DNA of 64,000 nt, taken from NCBI GenBank assembly GCA_000686145.1, contig JMMB01000007.1, forward strand, positions 124,001 to 188,000, written 5' to 3'. Below are positions 7,694-27,630 of the stretch, piece by piece (position 1 is the first letter of the stretch; every line of letters starts with the position of its first letter). The position numbers and the translations under genes are program-made. The notes under the pieces are model-generated. The model was not told the origin of the DNA. It did no database searches and saw only the letters and a program-made list of their open reading frames with translations. Origin of the DNA: Peptostreptococcaceae bacterium VA2. GTDB lineage: Bacteria; Bacillota; Clostridia; Peptostreptococcales; Peptostreptococcaceae.

Positions 7694-9346
7694 CTATATC
7701 CTTTCTACTAAAAAAGCTATTCTAGTTCCTTTTTCTAAACGTTCTAGAATAAGGCCTTCTCCATAAATTAGTTTTAACCTTTTGTGAACATTATATAAAC
7801 CAATTTTATTTTCTGGAATATCATCACGATAAAGCTTTTTAATAAGCTCTTCATCTATTCCTATACCACTATCTATAATTTCTATTTTTACCTTTTCTCC
7901 AAATTTTTTAACTTTTATATTAATAGTTCCACTACCCTTGGCTTTTAAGATACCATGGATAATAGCATTCTCAACCAATGGCTGTATTATAAGACTTGGT
8001 ATTTTTATATCTATATCATCAATATCATAAACTATATTTAATCTATCACCGAATCTAGCTTTTTCAATTTGTATATAATCTCTAACTTGCTTTAATTCTT
8101 TGTTTATAGATATAAAATCATTGCTAATTTCTAAGTTATATCTTAAATAATTAGCTAAATTTATTATAAGGTTCCTTGCTTCATCTTGATCAATTCTTAT
8201 AGTTGCACTAATGGCATTTAAGGCATTAAATAAAAAATGAGGATTTATCTGTGTTTGAAGTGCTTTTATCTCTGATTTATTTGCCATCTCCTTAATTTCT
8301 TCTATCTTAGATAGCTCCATCAGAGTAGAAATAATTTGTGAAAGCCCTACAGCTAATGATCGTAGTGAGTATGTTATTTTATGATTTCTTTTGTAATATA
8401 TCTTAAGAGTTCCAACTACCTCATTTTTCTCCTTAAGAGGAATTATCATAGAAGATTTTATAATTTGATCATTATATTTATCTTCATCATCTCCATTTCT
8501 TATCATTATGTTTCCACTTTCAATAACATCCATTGTATAAGTTGTTATAGGCTCATAATCTTTAGTATACTTTTCCTGACCTAATCCTACATAAGCAAGT
8601 ATATAATTTTTATCTGTTATAGCAACAGCATCAGCATTTATATCCTCTTTTATAATAGTGCATATCTTATTTAGACCATACTTATCTAAATTCCTAAAAT
8701 ACGGCAATGTTTTATTAGCTATATCTAAAGCAAGCTTTGATTGTTCTGCTGCTATTCTATCTTTATCATTTTCGATACTTTGTACTAAACTTACTATAAT
8801 TCCAATACTAAATTGACCAATTATCATTGGAAATGATATTTTTGATACTATTTCATATCCAAGATAAAATGGTTTCGTGAATAATAGTATTAGTCCCATT
8901 TCAATTATTATAGTTAACATTCCTCCTAATATTCCATATATCCAACGATTTTTTTTGACTACATTTTTATATATAACACCAGAAATTACCCCTGCAATTA
9001 AACTACTTATTAAACAAGGAAGTGATGTTATTCCATTTATATCAATTAAATATCTATGTAATCCAGAAACAAGCCCTGTAACTATTCCAACTATTGGTCC
9101 AAACATAACTCCACCAGATATTATAGCTACATTTCTAACATTTATTAAAGATCCATGGTAATCTAATGCAAAGTATGTAGAAAATATAGCAAAAATACTA
9201 AATATCATACAAATAATAACATACTCTCTTAATTTATACTGTTCATTTAGCAATACTTCCTTTACTGTAGATATTCTAGTAACTAAAAAAAATGCAAAAA
9301 ATAAAAGCATCGATCTTTCTAAAAAATTCAACAAAACAATATACAT
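7694..9346 (-). CDS. LytS/BtsS-type membrane sensor histidine kinase
   Basis: A 550-residue kinase. Residues 5-190 form a 5TM-5TMR_LYT sensor with the characteristic NVRNVAIISGGVMFGPIVG and GLVSGLHRY segment; residues 200-345 match a GAF domain; the dimerisation/phospho-acceptor region contains INPHFLFNALNAI with H370; the HATPase domain carries IIQPLVENAIIHGI (N box) and IDSGIGI (G1). This is the architecture of the pyruvate sensor BtsS and of LytS. With the LytTR regulator and OFA carrier on the same strand it makes a sensor-regulator-transporter set. Start ATG 9346 has AGGAGTTAAAAT upstream on the minus strand. Signal identity is inference. Confidence 0.93.
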   Translation of the reverse strand: MYIVLLNFLERSMLLFFAFFLVTRISTVKEVLLNEQYKLREYVIICMIFSIFAIFSTYFALDYHGSLINVRNVAIISGGVMFGPIVGIVTGLVSGLHRYLIDINGITSLPCLISSLIAGVISGVIYKNVVKKNRWIYGILGGMLTIIIEMGLILLFTKPFYLGYEIVSKISFPMIIGQFSIGIIVSLVQSIENDKDRIAAEQSKLALDIANKTLPYFRNLDKYGLNKICTIIKEDINADAVAITDKNYILAYVGLGQEKYTKDYEPITTYTMDVIESGNIMIRNGDDEDKYNDQIIKSSMIIPLKEKNEVVGTLKIYYKRNHKITYSLRSLAVGLSQIISTLMELSKIEEIKEMANKSEIKALQTQINPHFLFNALNAISATIRIDQDEARNLIINLANYLRYNLEISNDFISINKELKQVRDYIQIEKARFGDRLNIVYDIDDIDIKIPSLIIQPLVENAIIHGILKAKGSGTINIKVKKFGEKVKIEIIDSGIGIDEELIKKLYRDDIPENKIGLYNVHKRLKLIYGEGLILERLEKGTRIAFLVERI

Positions 9347-9373
9347 ATATTTTAACTCCTAGAGAATTTTTCT

Positions 9374-9426
9374 TAAAAAAAGTTTCTATAAAAATAATAA
9401 TTTATAGTTATTATTTCCATAGAAAC
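9374..9426 (-). terminator. rRNA operon terminator
   Basis: Minus-strand hairpin TTTCTAT.GAAATAATAA / TTATTATTTTTATAGAAA followed by CTTTTTTT, 54 bases after the last 5S gene. It should end the rRNA transcript before lytS. Confidence 0.8.
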
Positions 9427-9479
9427 TAAATAGTAAACATGTTTCATAAGGTATATATTTTAAATAAAATAAAAAAGAT

Positions 9480-9599
<120 letters not shown>

Positions 9600-9687
9600 A
9601 TCTTTATGTTTTAATTAATTTCTTAATTAAATTTTAGAGTTAATACTCTGAAAACTGTATACATTTAGGTTTTAATCATTTAAAGTT

Positions 9688-12587
<2,900 letters not shown>

Positions 12588-12751
12588 AAGTTATCAAAGT
12601 TTGATTTTTAAAGAGTTTATCTTCTCGATGATATTTTTAGAAGTTATCTTCTTCATATATTTTAAATGATGTCATATCACTAAATGTTATACAGTTTTCA
12701 AAGTACTAATATGAAAGTTCTTATGAACTCTCAAAATTAAACAGTAGGCAA

Positions 12752-14265
<1,514 letters not shown>

Positions 14266-14378
14266 AGTTTATCTAGGGCTCAGATACTGTTATATATCTG
14301 GCTTTATGTTTCTTGGTTGTTTCAAATTCTATAAATTAACCTACTGTTTAATTTTCAAAGTTCTTAAGTAATATATTG

Positions 14379-14455
14379 TGGTGGGCCATCAGGGACTCGA
14401 ACCCCAGACCTACCGGTTATGAGCCGGGCGCTCTAACCAACTGAGCTAATGGCCC
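14379..14455 (-). tRNA. tRNA with CAU anticodon (elongator Met, or Ile2)
   Basis: 77 nt: acceptor GGGCCAT/ATGGCCC, D-arm GCTCAGTTGGTTAGAGC, anticodon loop CTCATAA, T-loop TTCGAGT, encoded CCA, discriminator A. The perfect first base pair excludes initiator tRNA. Whether C34 stays unmodified (Met) or becomes lysidine by TilS (Ile2) cannot be read with confidence from the gene. Confidence 0.9.
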
Positions 14456-14464
14456 ACAATATAT

Positions 14465-14553
14465 TGGTGCCGAAGACCGGAATCGAACCGGTACGAGAGG
14501 TAAGTCCCGCAGGATTTTAAGTCCTGTGCGTCTGCCAGTTCCGCCACTTCGGC
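14465..14553 (-). tRNA. tRNA-Leu (anticodon UAA)
   Basis: 89-nt class II tRNA: acceptor GCCGAAG/CTTCGGC, anticodon stem CAGGA/TCCTG with loop CTTAAAA (anticodon TAA), long variable arm, T-loop TTCGATT, encoded CCA. It lies between 5S copy 2 and tRNA-CAU in the transcript that goes on to 16S copy 1. Confidence 0.97.
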
Positions 14554-14557
14554 ACAT

Positions 14558-14677
<120 letters not shown>

Positions 14678-14717
14678 ATATTGCGTAATTTAGTTTTTCG
14701 TCTCTAGGACAAGTACT

Positions 14718-14746
14718 ATAGTACCATTTTTAAAGTTTAATGTCAA
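14718..14746 (-). promoter_or_regulatory. Promoter inside the rRNA array, ahead of 5S copy 2
   Basis: Minus strand: TTGACA (14746-14741), 17-base spacer, TACTAT (14723-14718), then GTACTTGTCCT. The same initial transcribed sequence (TACTTGTCCT) follows the main rRNA promoter at 19558-19586, supporting a true rRNA-type promoter. Confidence 0.8.
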
Positions 14747-14847
14747 TATATTTTATAAATATTTTACAATATTATGTATATATATTGATAATTTTAGAGT
14801 TAGTACTCTGAAAACTGTATACATTTAGGTTTTAATCATTTAAAGTT

Positions 14848-17747
<2,900 letters not shown>

Positions 17748-17911
17748 AAGTTATCAAAGTTTGATTTTTAAAGAGTTTATCTTCTCGATGATATTTTTAG
17801 AAGTTATCTTCTTCATATATTTTAAATGATGTCATATCACTAAATGTTATACAGTTTTCAAAGTACTAATATGAAAGTTCTTATGAACTCTCAAAATTAA
17901 ACAGTAGGCAA

Positions 17912-19425
<1,514 letters not shown>

Positions 19426-19557
19426 AGTTTATCTAGGGCTCAGATACTGTTATATATCTGGCTTTATGTTTCTTGGTTGTTTCAAATTCTATAAATTAAC
19501 CTACTGTTTAATTTTCAAAGTTCATTATTGTTATCCTTTTTCTTAAGGACAAGTAAT

Positions 19558-19586
19558 AATATACCATCTAATTAAACATAGGTCAA
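19558..19586 (-). promoter_or_regulatory. rRNA promoter
   Basis: Minus strand: TTGACC (19586-19581), 17-base spacer, TATATT (19563-19558), followed by ATTACTTGTCCTTAAG. It lies between the sigB stop and the 16S leader and drives the whole array. Confidence 0.82.
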
Positions 19587-19614
19587 TACTTTTTTAAAAG
19601 TTTTTTTATTTTTA

Positions 19615-20391
19615 TTAAATATTTTTTTCATATTCTTTTCTAAGCTTCTCTACTATCTTCTTTTCTAGCCTAGAAACAGTCATTTGAGATATATCTAATT
19701 CTTTTGCTATAGTAGCTTGAGTCTTGTCTAAAAAGAATCTATCTTTAAATATCTTCACTTCTAGTTCATTAAGACATTCCATAAATTTGTTTACGAAGTC
19801 CTTTTGCTCTATATTTGCAAAACTATTTTCTTCTTGTCCTATTTTATCAATAAGTTTTATTTCTTTTTCTTCCGAATCATCATTACTAGAAGAATCTAAG
19901 GAAATTGGTCTATAACCATAAGAAGCTTCCATAGCCTCTAAAACATCTTCTTCACTACACCCTATATAATTAGCTATATCTTTTACTTTAGGATGCTTTT
20001 TATTTTGTTGTTCTAAAAATAATTTGGCTTCACTTATTTTTTTACCTAATTCTTGAACACGCCTAGGTACTCTTAGTGTCCACACTTTATCTCTAAAGTA
20101 TTTTTTTATTTCACCTATTATTGTTGGAGTTGCAAAACTTGAAAATTCAAATCCCTTTGTTATATCATATCTATCTATCGCATATATTAGTGCTAATGAA
20201 GCTACCTGATATATATCTTCAAATTCGACACCTTTATTTATATACTTCTTAGCTAGCAAGTTTACTAGATATAGATGTTTTTCAATAAGTATATTTCTAA
20301 CTTCTTTATTATTCTTATCGTTACTATATATTTTAAATAGCTCTTTGTTATCCATATTTAGGTAATTTGTAGCATTAGCTACATTCTTCAT
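19615..20391 (-). CDS. sigB: RNA polymerase sigma factor SigB
   Basis: General-stress sigma factor, 258 residues. Region 2 is seen as LAKKYINKGVEFEDIYQVAS and DRYDITKGFEFSSFATP, region 3 around LRVPRRVQELGKKI, and region 4 as the C-terminal helix-turn-helix LDKTQATIAKELDISQMTVS. It is held inactive by the anti-sigma factor RsbW, encoded immediately upstream; the start ATG overlaps the rsbW stop by one base (TAATG). Operon order ytxH-like, DUF948-like, rsbV, rsbW, sigB next to gyrA matches Clostridioides. SigF is excluded by the rsbV/rsbW gene context and the location, though the families are close. Confidence 0.93.
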   Translation of the reverse strand: MKNVANATNYLNMDNKELFKIYSNDKNNKEVRNILIEKHLYLVNLLAKKYINKGVEFEDIYQVASLALIYAIDRYDITKGFEFSSFATPTIIGEIKKYFRDKVWTLRVPRRVQELGKKISEAKLFLEQQNKKHPKVKDIANYIGCSEEDVLEAMEASYGYRPISLDSSSNDDSEEKEIKLIDKIGQEENSFANIEQKDFVNKFMECLNELEVKIFKDRFFLDKTQATIAKELDISQMTVSRLEKKIVEKLRKEYEKNI

Positions 20392-20798
20392 TAAATATCA
20401 ACTCCTAAATATTTAGTCATTTTTATTATAGTGCCTTCTTTGTCTTTTGATTCAATACTCACCTCATCCATTAGGGTTTGTATTATAAACAGACCAAGTC
20501 CATTTTCTTTTGGATTACTTAAATCTGGTTTTATTGTAGATTCTATATCGTATCCCTTGCCTTTATCTTGTATCTCTATAGTCAATCCATTTTCTAACAT
20601 TTCATATTTTATATAAAAAACATTATCATTACTATGCTTTATAGCATTTGTACAAGCTTCTGATACTGCTACTTTCATATCTTCTATGTCATCTATAGAA
20701 AATCCAATTTTATTAGCAATTCCTGAAGTAGTCAATCTTATAATACCTACATATTCAGGGTTTGAAGTTATCTCCATTTTTATTGTTTCATAAATCAA
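20391..20798 (-). CDS. rsbW: Anti-sigma-B factor, serine kinase
   Basis: 135-residue GHKL-fold kinase that binds SigB or phosphorylates RsbV. The N box is EACTNAIKH (about residues 48-56), the G1 box QDKGKGYD, and the G2 box NGLGLFII. Length is normal. It lies 3 bases after rsbV and overlaps sigB by one base, so the partner proteins are translationally coupled. Confidence 0.93.
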   Translation of the reverse strand: MIYETIKMEITSNPEYVGIIRLTTSGIANKIGFSIDDIEDMKVAVSEACTNAIKHSNDNVFYIKYEMLENGLTIEIQDKGKGYDIESTIKPDLSNPKENGLGLFIIQTLMDEVSIESKDKEGTIIKMTKYLGVDI

Positions 20799-20801
20799 AG
20801 C

Positions 20802-21119
20802 CTATCCCTCCACTTTAAATATTTTATCTAAACCTGTTATAGTAAAGATTTTTTTAACGTTACTTTTAGGATTTATAATATATATTTCTTTATTACTAAT
20901 TTTTAATTTTTTTAAGATTCCTATCATAACACCTAACCCTGTTGAATCTATATATTCTAGGTTAGTAAGATTTATCTTCATATCCATTATTTTTTTATCT
21001 GCTAAGCTGTGTAAATGTTCCTTTAATTTATCTGCTGTTGAAACATCTAATTCACCTTGTAATGAAATATTCCAAAAATCATTATCTACACCCATATTTG
21101 AACTTATATTCATTGACAT
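20802..21119 (-). CDS. rsbV: Anti-anti-sigma factor (STAS domain)
   Basis: 105-residue STAS protein. The conserved segment LEYIDSTGLGVMIG has S59 in the phosphorylation position; unphosphorylated protein captures RsbW and frees SigB. The start at ATG 21119 is chosen over a later in-frame ATG because AAGGAGG lies 7 bases before it. No PP2C phosphatase (RsbU/P) gene is next to it, so the activating input is elsewhere. Confidence 0.92.
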   Translation of the reverse strand: MSMNISSNMGVDNDFWNISLQGELDVSTADKLKEHLHSLADKKIMDMKINLTNLEYIDSTGLGVMIGILKKLKISNKEIYIINPKSNVKKIFTITGLDKIFKVEG

Positions 21120-21137
21120 CCATGAACCTCCTTGTAA

Positions 21138-21395
21138 TTATCTTTTTAGAAATTTAAATATTTTTGTTATACTAGTTATTCTGCTTGCTATATCTATTAT
21201 TTCATCAGTATTTCTTGTAATTGAAGCTGCATTTTCTATAGTTTCATGTATATATCTTTCGTTATAATCTACTATTTTATAAGTTTTTTCAACAACTTTA
21301 GTTGCACTATTTAATAATTTACTTATATATATTGCTACAATTAACGCTGATGCACCTATTAAAACAGCCCCTATTTGCCACCCCATTGTATCCAT
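21138..21395 (-). CDS. Small DUF948-like membrane protein
   Basis: 85 residues: one N-terminal membrane helix (about residues 7-28, GAVLIGASALIVAIYISKLL) followed by a helical, probably coiled-coil region with repeated T/N-rich heptads and a basic end (KIFKFLKR). Resembles DUF948 general-stress proteins. It overlaps the stop of the YtxH-like gene and precedes rsbV by 18 bases, so it is in the sigB operon. Function unknown; a surface-exposed stress protein is an inference from company. Confidence 0.7.
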   Translation of the reverse strand: MDTMGWQIGAVLIGASALIVAIYISKLLNSATKVVEKTYKIVDYNERYIHETIENAASITRNTDEIIDIASRITSITKIFKFLKR

Positions 21396-21682
21396 TAATC
21401 ATTATCTCCTTCACCATCATCGAAACTTCTGCTTATTACTATTTCTTCTTCACATATATTTATATCTTCATCAGCAAAATTGTCATCTATGATGTTACTT
21501 ATTTTATCTTTAACACCATCAAATGTTTCTTGTAGAACTTCCTTAGGATTTTCTTTAACTTCATCTATTTTGTCCTTAGCTTCTTTTCTTAGCTCAGAAC
21601 CTTTCTTTGGCGCTAAAAATAAACCAGCTATAAATCCTAAGAATGCACCTATTAATAAATATTTCCCTTTTTTCTTACTCAT
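21395..21682 (-). CDS. YtxH domain-containing protein
   Basis: 95 residues. The N-terminal KYLLIGAFLGFIAGLFLAPK is the glycine-rich membrane segment and APKKGSELR turn that define the YtxH family; the rest is a charged amphipathic helix and an acidic end (FDDGEGDND). YtxH proteins are known SigB-dependent general-stress proteins in Bacillus. First gene of the operon leading to sigB, 65 bases after gyrA. Molecular role unknown. Confidence 0.85.
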   Translation of the reverse strand: MSKKKGKYLLIGAFLGFIAGLFLAPKKGSELRKEAKDKIDEVKENPKEVLQETFDGVKDKISNIIDDNFADEDINICEEEIVISRSFDDGEGDND

Positions 21683-21747
21683 ATTATACTCTCCTCTAAT
21701 GTTTAGTTTTTATTTATTAAGCTATGCAAAAAGAATAGGATATAATC

Positions 21748-24174
21748 CTATTCTTCCTCCATATTTATTTTAGCAATAGAAACTACATTAACTTCTTCAT
21801 TAGTTCTCATTAACTTAACACCGCTTGTTACTCTTCCAAATATTGAGATTTCATTGACTCTTAATCTAATAAGAACTCCATCTGAGTTTATTATCATCAT
21901 TTCATCATCTTCATGCACCATTTCTGCTCCAACAATTTCTCCTGTTTTTTCAGCTAAGTTATATGTTTTTATACCTTTTCCAGCTCTAATTTGAACTCTG
22001 TATTCTTCTATATCTGTTCTTTTTCCAAATCCATTTTCACTTACTACTAATACATCTGTACCTTCATCACAAAGATTCATAGATACAACTTTATCATCTT
22101 TCGATAAGCTTATACCTTTTACACCCATAGCTGTTCTACCCATATGTCTTATGTCATTTTCATCAAATCTTATAGACATTCCACCTTTAGTAACTAAAAG
22201 TACTTCTTTGCTTCCATTAGTAAGCTTAACATCTATTAATTCATCATCTTCTCTTAATCCTATCGCTATAAGACCAGATTTATTAATGTTTTTAAATTCT
22301 TCACGTTTAGTCTTTTTAACTATACCATTTTTAGTTGCTAATAATAAGTATTGATTATCATCAGTTCCATCTATAGGAATCAATGTTGCAATCTTTTCAT
22401 CAGGTCCTAATTGAAGTAAGTTTACTATAGCAGTTCCTTTTGCTTGTCTCTTTCCTTCAGGTATATCATAAGCGTTTAATTTAAATACTCTACCCTTATT
22501 AGTAAAGAATAATAATCTACTGTGAGTAGTTGTACTTACAAGGTGTCTTACGAAATCTTCTTCTCTTGTTGTAAGAGCTGTAATTCCTCTTCCACCTCTA
22601 TTTTGACTCTTATACGTATCTGCAGGAACTCTTTTGATATATCCAAAATGAGTAAGAGTTATAGCTATCTCTTCATCATTTATAAGGTCTCTCATATCTA
22701 TCTCGCCTTCTGCATGCGTTATTTCTGTTCTTCTTTCATCAGCATAATTATCTTTTATTGCAGACATTTCTTCTTTTATTACATTAAGAAGTAATCTCTC
22801 ATTAGCTAATATTTCTCTTAATCCATTAATTTTTTTCATTAATTCTTCAAATTCAATCTCTATTTTGTCTCTTTCTAATCCTGTAAGTCTTTGAAGTCTC
22901 ATATCTAATATAGCTTGAGCCTGGATATCGCTAAGTTTAAATTGTTCTATCAATTCAGATTTAGCTTGTTGCCCCGTCTTTGATCCTCTTATTAAACGTA
23001 TAACAGCATCTATATTATCAAGAGCAATTTTTAATCCTTCTAGTATATGTGCTCTTGCTTCTGCCTTATTTAATTCAAATTTAGTACGTCTAGTTACAAC
23101 ATCTTTTTGGTGATTTACATAGTGATATAGTATTTCCTTAAGATTTAATACTTTAGGTTGCCCATTAACTAGTGCAAGCATTATTATACTAAATGTATCT
23201 TCCATTTGAGAATGCTTATATAAGTTGTTTAATACTATGTTAGCATTTGAATCTCTCTTAAGCTCTATAACTATTCTCATACCATTTCTATTACTCTCGT
23301 CTCTAAGATCAGATATTCCTTCTAACTTCTTCTCTTTTACTAATTCAGCTATTCTCTCAACTAACTTAGCTTTATTTACCTGGTATGGTATTTCTGTAAT
23401 TATTATTTGTTGTCTTCCTTTTGCTAACTCCTCTATATATGCTCTTGCTCTAACTTTAACTTTTCCTCTACCAGTTCTATATGCATGTGCTATATTTTCT
23501 TTCCCCATTATTATTGCTGAAGTCGGAAAATCTGGTCCTTTTATAAATTGAGTTAAGTCTTCAATAGTACAATCTTCATTGTCTATTAAATGTATAGTAG
23601 CATCTATTACTTCTCCTAAGTTGTGAGGAGGTATTGAAGTTGCCATTCCAACTGCTATACCATTAGATCCGTTTACTAAAAGGTTAGGGTATCTAGCTGG
23701 TAATACCGTTGGTTCTTTTAAAGATTCATCAAAGTTTGGTATATAATCAACTGTTTCTTTGTCTATATCTCTTAATAATTCAAGAGATAACCTACTCATT
23801 CTAGCTTCAGTATAACGCATTGCAGCTGGTGAGTCACCATCTACAGAACCGAAGTTACCATGTCCATCAACTAAAAGTCCTCTAGTTGAGAATTCTTGAG
23901 CCATCCTTACCATTGCTAAATAAACTGCACTATCTCCATGTGGGTGATACTTACCTAAAACATCTCCGACAATACGGGCAGACTTTCTATATGGTTTATC
24001 TGGGCTTAAATTTAACTCACTCATTGAGTATAATATTCTTCTATGAACTGGTTTTAGTCCATCTCTTACATCAGGAAGAGCTCTACCGGCTATAACACTC
24101 ATTGCATAGTCAATATAAGACTTCTTCATTTCATCTGCTATTTCAATAGGGAGTATTCTATTATTTTCTTCCAC
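21748..24174 (-). CDS. gyrA: DNA gyrase subunit A
   Basis: 808-residue DNA breakage-reunion subunit of gyrase, which introduces negative supercoils. The winged-helix domain has the catalytic Tyr121 in [14 protein letters not shown]; the quinolone pocket reads [14 protein letters not shown] (D81, S82, L86). The C-terminal beta-pinwheel starts around residue 500 with the GyrA box QNRGGRGI. Length is standard. It lies 17 bases after gyrB and is probably co-transcribed. S82 is the normal quinolone-sensitive residue; L86, in the place of E. coli D87, is unusual. Confidence 0.98.
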   Translation of the reverse strand: MEENNRILPIEIADEMKKSYIDYAMSVIAGRALPDVRDGLKPVHRRILYSMSELNLSPDKPYRKSARIVGDVLGKYHPHGDSAVYLAMVRMAQEFSTRGLLVDGHGNFGSVDGDSPAAMRYTEARMSRLSLELLRDIDKETVDYIPNFDESLKEPTVLPARYPNLLVNGSNGIAVGMATSIPPHNLGEVIDATIHLIDNEDCTIEDLTQFIKGPDFPTSAIIMGKENIAHAYRTGRGKVKVRARAYIEELAKGRQQIIITEIPYQVNKAKLVERIAELVKEKKLEGISDLRDESNRNGMRIVIELKRDSNANIVLNNLYKHSQMEDTFSIIMLALVNGQPKVLNLKEILYHYVNHQKDVVTRRTKFELNKAEARAHILEGLKIALDNIDAVIRLIRGSKTGQQAKSELIEQFKLSDIQAQAILDMRLQRLTGLERDKIEIEFEELMKKINGLREILANERLLLNVIKEEMSAIKDNYADERRTEITHAEGEIDMRDLINDEEIAITLTHFGYIKRVPADTYKSQNRGGRGITALTTREEDFVRHLVSTTTHSRLLFFTNKGRVFKLNAYDIPEGKRQAKGTAIVNLLQLGPDEKIATLIPIDGTDDNQYLLLATKNGIVKKTKREEFKNINKSGLIAIGLREDDELIDVKLTNGSKEVLLVTKGGMSIRFDENDIRHMGRTAMGVKGISLSKDDKVVSMNLCDEGTDVLVVSENGFGKRTDIEEYRVQIRAGKGIKTYNLAEKTGEIVGAEMVHEDDEMMIINSDGVLIRLRVNEISIFGRVTSGVKLMRTNEEVNVVSIAKINMEEE

Positions 24175-24191
24175 TGATACTCATCCCCTTT

Positions 24192-26093
<1,902 letters not shown>

Positions 26094-27209
26094 CTAGTTC
26101 CCTCCATTCTCTATGTTAATAACGTGTCCTTTATCTATATTGAAAATAGTAGTATTACTTTTATCAAATATATTTTTATGTGAAACTTCAGCCGTAGTTA
26201 TAAACATTTGAACCACGCTTAAATTATCTACCAATAATTTTTGCCTCGTCTCATCTAATTCACTAAACACGTCATCTAAAATTAAAATTGGATACTCTCC
26301 AACTTCATTATTTATTAATTCAATTTCTGATAATTTTAAAGAAATTGAAGCTGTTCTTTGTTGTCCTTGCGACCCATATAACCTTACATCTAAATCATTT
26401 ATAAAAATATTTAAATCATCTTTATGTAACCCATATTTAGTTGTTCTAGTTTCTATATCATGGTTTCTATTAGATGTAAGTTTGTCTAAAAATTTATTAT
26501 ATACCGTAGTGGTATTGTCTTCATCGCATATATTAATCTGATTTTTATATGTTATTAATAAATTTTCAATACTATCTGTTAATTTTTCATGCATATCTCT
26601 AGATATATCAGATATTTTCTTTATGAAATCTCTTCTTAGTATATAAATATAACTTCCATATTTAGCTAGGCTTTCATCATAAACATCTAGTAAATCACTG
26701 TCTATATGCTTGCTTTTTAATAACTGATTGCGCTGAAATAATATTTTATTGTAACTTGTAAGGTAGCTATAATACTTTGGCATAATCTGACTTATTTCTT
26801 TATCAATAAATGACCTACGTTCTTTTGGTCCTTCTTTAACAAGTCTTAAATCTTCTGGTGAAAATATTACAACATTTATGTTTCCAAGCAATTCTTGGAT
26901 TTTTTTGATGTGAATTTTATTTACTTTTATACCTTTTTTATTTTTGCCAATAGCTACTTCTACCATACCATTAGTATGTTGTTTTGAATAATTACCTCCA
27001 ACGTACAAGTTTTCACTTTCAAACTTTATAATTTCTTTGTCTTTATTAGTTCTAAATGACTTTCCAAAAGATAGCATATATATAGATTCTACTATATTAG
27101 TCTTTCCTTGACCATTTTTTCCTACAAGAAGATTTATTTTTTTGTCAAATTGTAGATGTAAATTATCGTAATTCCTGAAATTAACTAGTTGTAAACTGTT
27201 TAGTCGCAT
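26094..27209 (-). CDS. recF: Recombination mediator RecF
   Basis: 371-residue SMC-like ATPase that helps load RecA at gaps. Walker A GKNGQGKTNIV (K36, T37), the ABC signature YGSQGQQRTASISLKLSE near residue 280, and Walker B PILILDDVFSELD. Normal length. It follows the S4-domain gene by 15 bases and ends at gyrB. Confidence 0.97.
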   Translation of the reverse strand: MRLNSLQLVNFRNYDNLHLQFDKKINLLVGKNGQGKTNIVESIYMLSFGKSFRTNKDKEIIKFESENLYVGGNYSKQHTNGMVEVAIGKNKKGIKVNKIHIKKIQELLGNINVVIFSPEDLRLVKEGPKERRSFIDKEISQIMPKYYSYLTSYNKILFQRNQLLKSKHIDSDLLDVYDESLAKYGSYIYILRRDFIKKISDISRDMHEKLTDSIENLLITYKNQINICDEDNTTTVYNKFLDKLTSNRNHDIETRTTKYGLHKDDLNIFINDLDVRLYGSQGQQRTASISLKLSEIELINNEVGEYPILILDDVFSELDETRQKLLVDNLSVVQMFITTAEVSHKNIFDKSNTTIFNIDKGHVINIENGGN

Positions 27210-27224
27210 AAAAGGCTCTCCTTT

Positions 27225-27431
27225 TTACACTACTTTTATTATATTTCCTTCAAGTTCGACTATATCTTGAGGTCTTAATTTTTTACCTCTTCTTATCTCT
27301 ACTTCACCATTTACTTTCACTAAACCTTCTAATATTAAAAATTTAGCATGTCCACCAGTGGAAGCAAGGTCTGCTAATTTAAGAAATTGATCTAATTTTA
27401 TATATTCTGAATCGATATTTATTTCAATCAT
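27225..27431 (-). CDS. yaaA: S4 domain RNA-binding protein (YaaA)
   Basis: 68 residues, a lone S4-like domain: IKLDQFLKLADLASTGGHAK and VKVNGEVEIRRGKKL are the two halves of the RNA-binding fold. Conserved position between dnaN and recF in Firmicutes. A role near ribosome assembly is proposed for the family; not demonstrable here. A run of about 200 bases separates it from dnaN. Confidence 0.9.
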   Translation of the reverse strand: MIEINIDSEYIKLDQFLKLADLASTGGHAKFLILEGLVKVNGEVEIRRGKKLRPQDIVELEGNIIKVV

Positions 27432-27569
27432 GATTATTTCCTCCTATCTATTATTTTACTCTAGTACGCTAAAAATATATTATATCACAAATTTACTTAC
27501 AACGGCATGCATCAAAATAAAAGATGATTTTACTATTTTCACATGAAACATACACTTTTAGAGACTATT

Positions 27570-27622
27570 AAAAGAGGAGTGTTACATATAATGATTTCGA
27601 AATCATTTTGCGACACTCCCTT
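27570..27622 (-). terminator. Double hairpin between dnaN and yaaA
   Basis: Minus strand: outer arms GGAGTGT/ACACTCC enclose a perfect palindrome AATGATTTCGAAATCATT, followed by CTCTTTT. Probably ends the dnaA-dnaN transcript. The remaining bases to yaaA show a weak parS-like sequence at 27535-27550 and nothing else. Confidence 0.6.
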
Positions 27623-27630
27623 TGTCTGTG

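Noticed and set aside
14379-14455. Initiator tRNA-Met
   Set aside because: First base pair is G-C and the anticodon stem lacks the three consecutive G-C pairs of initiators; it is an elongator Met or Ile2 type.
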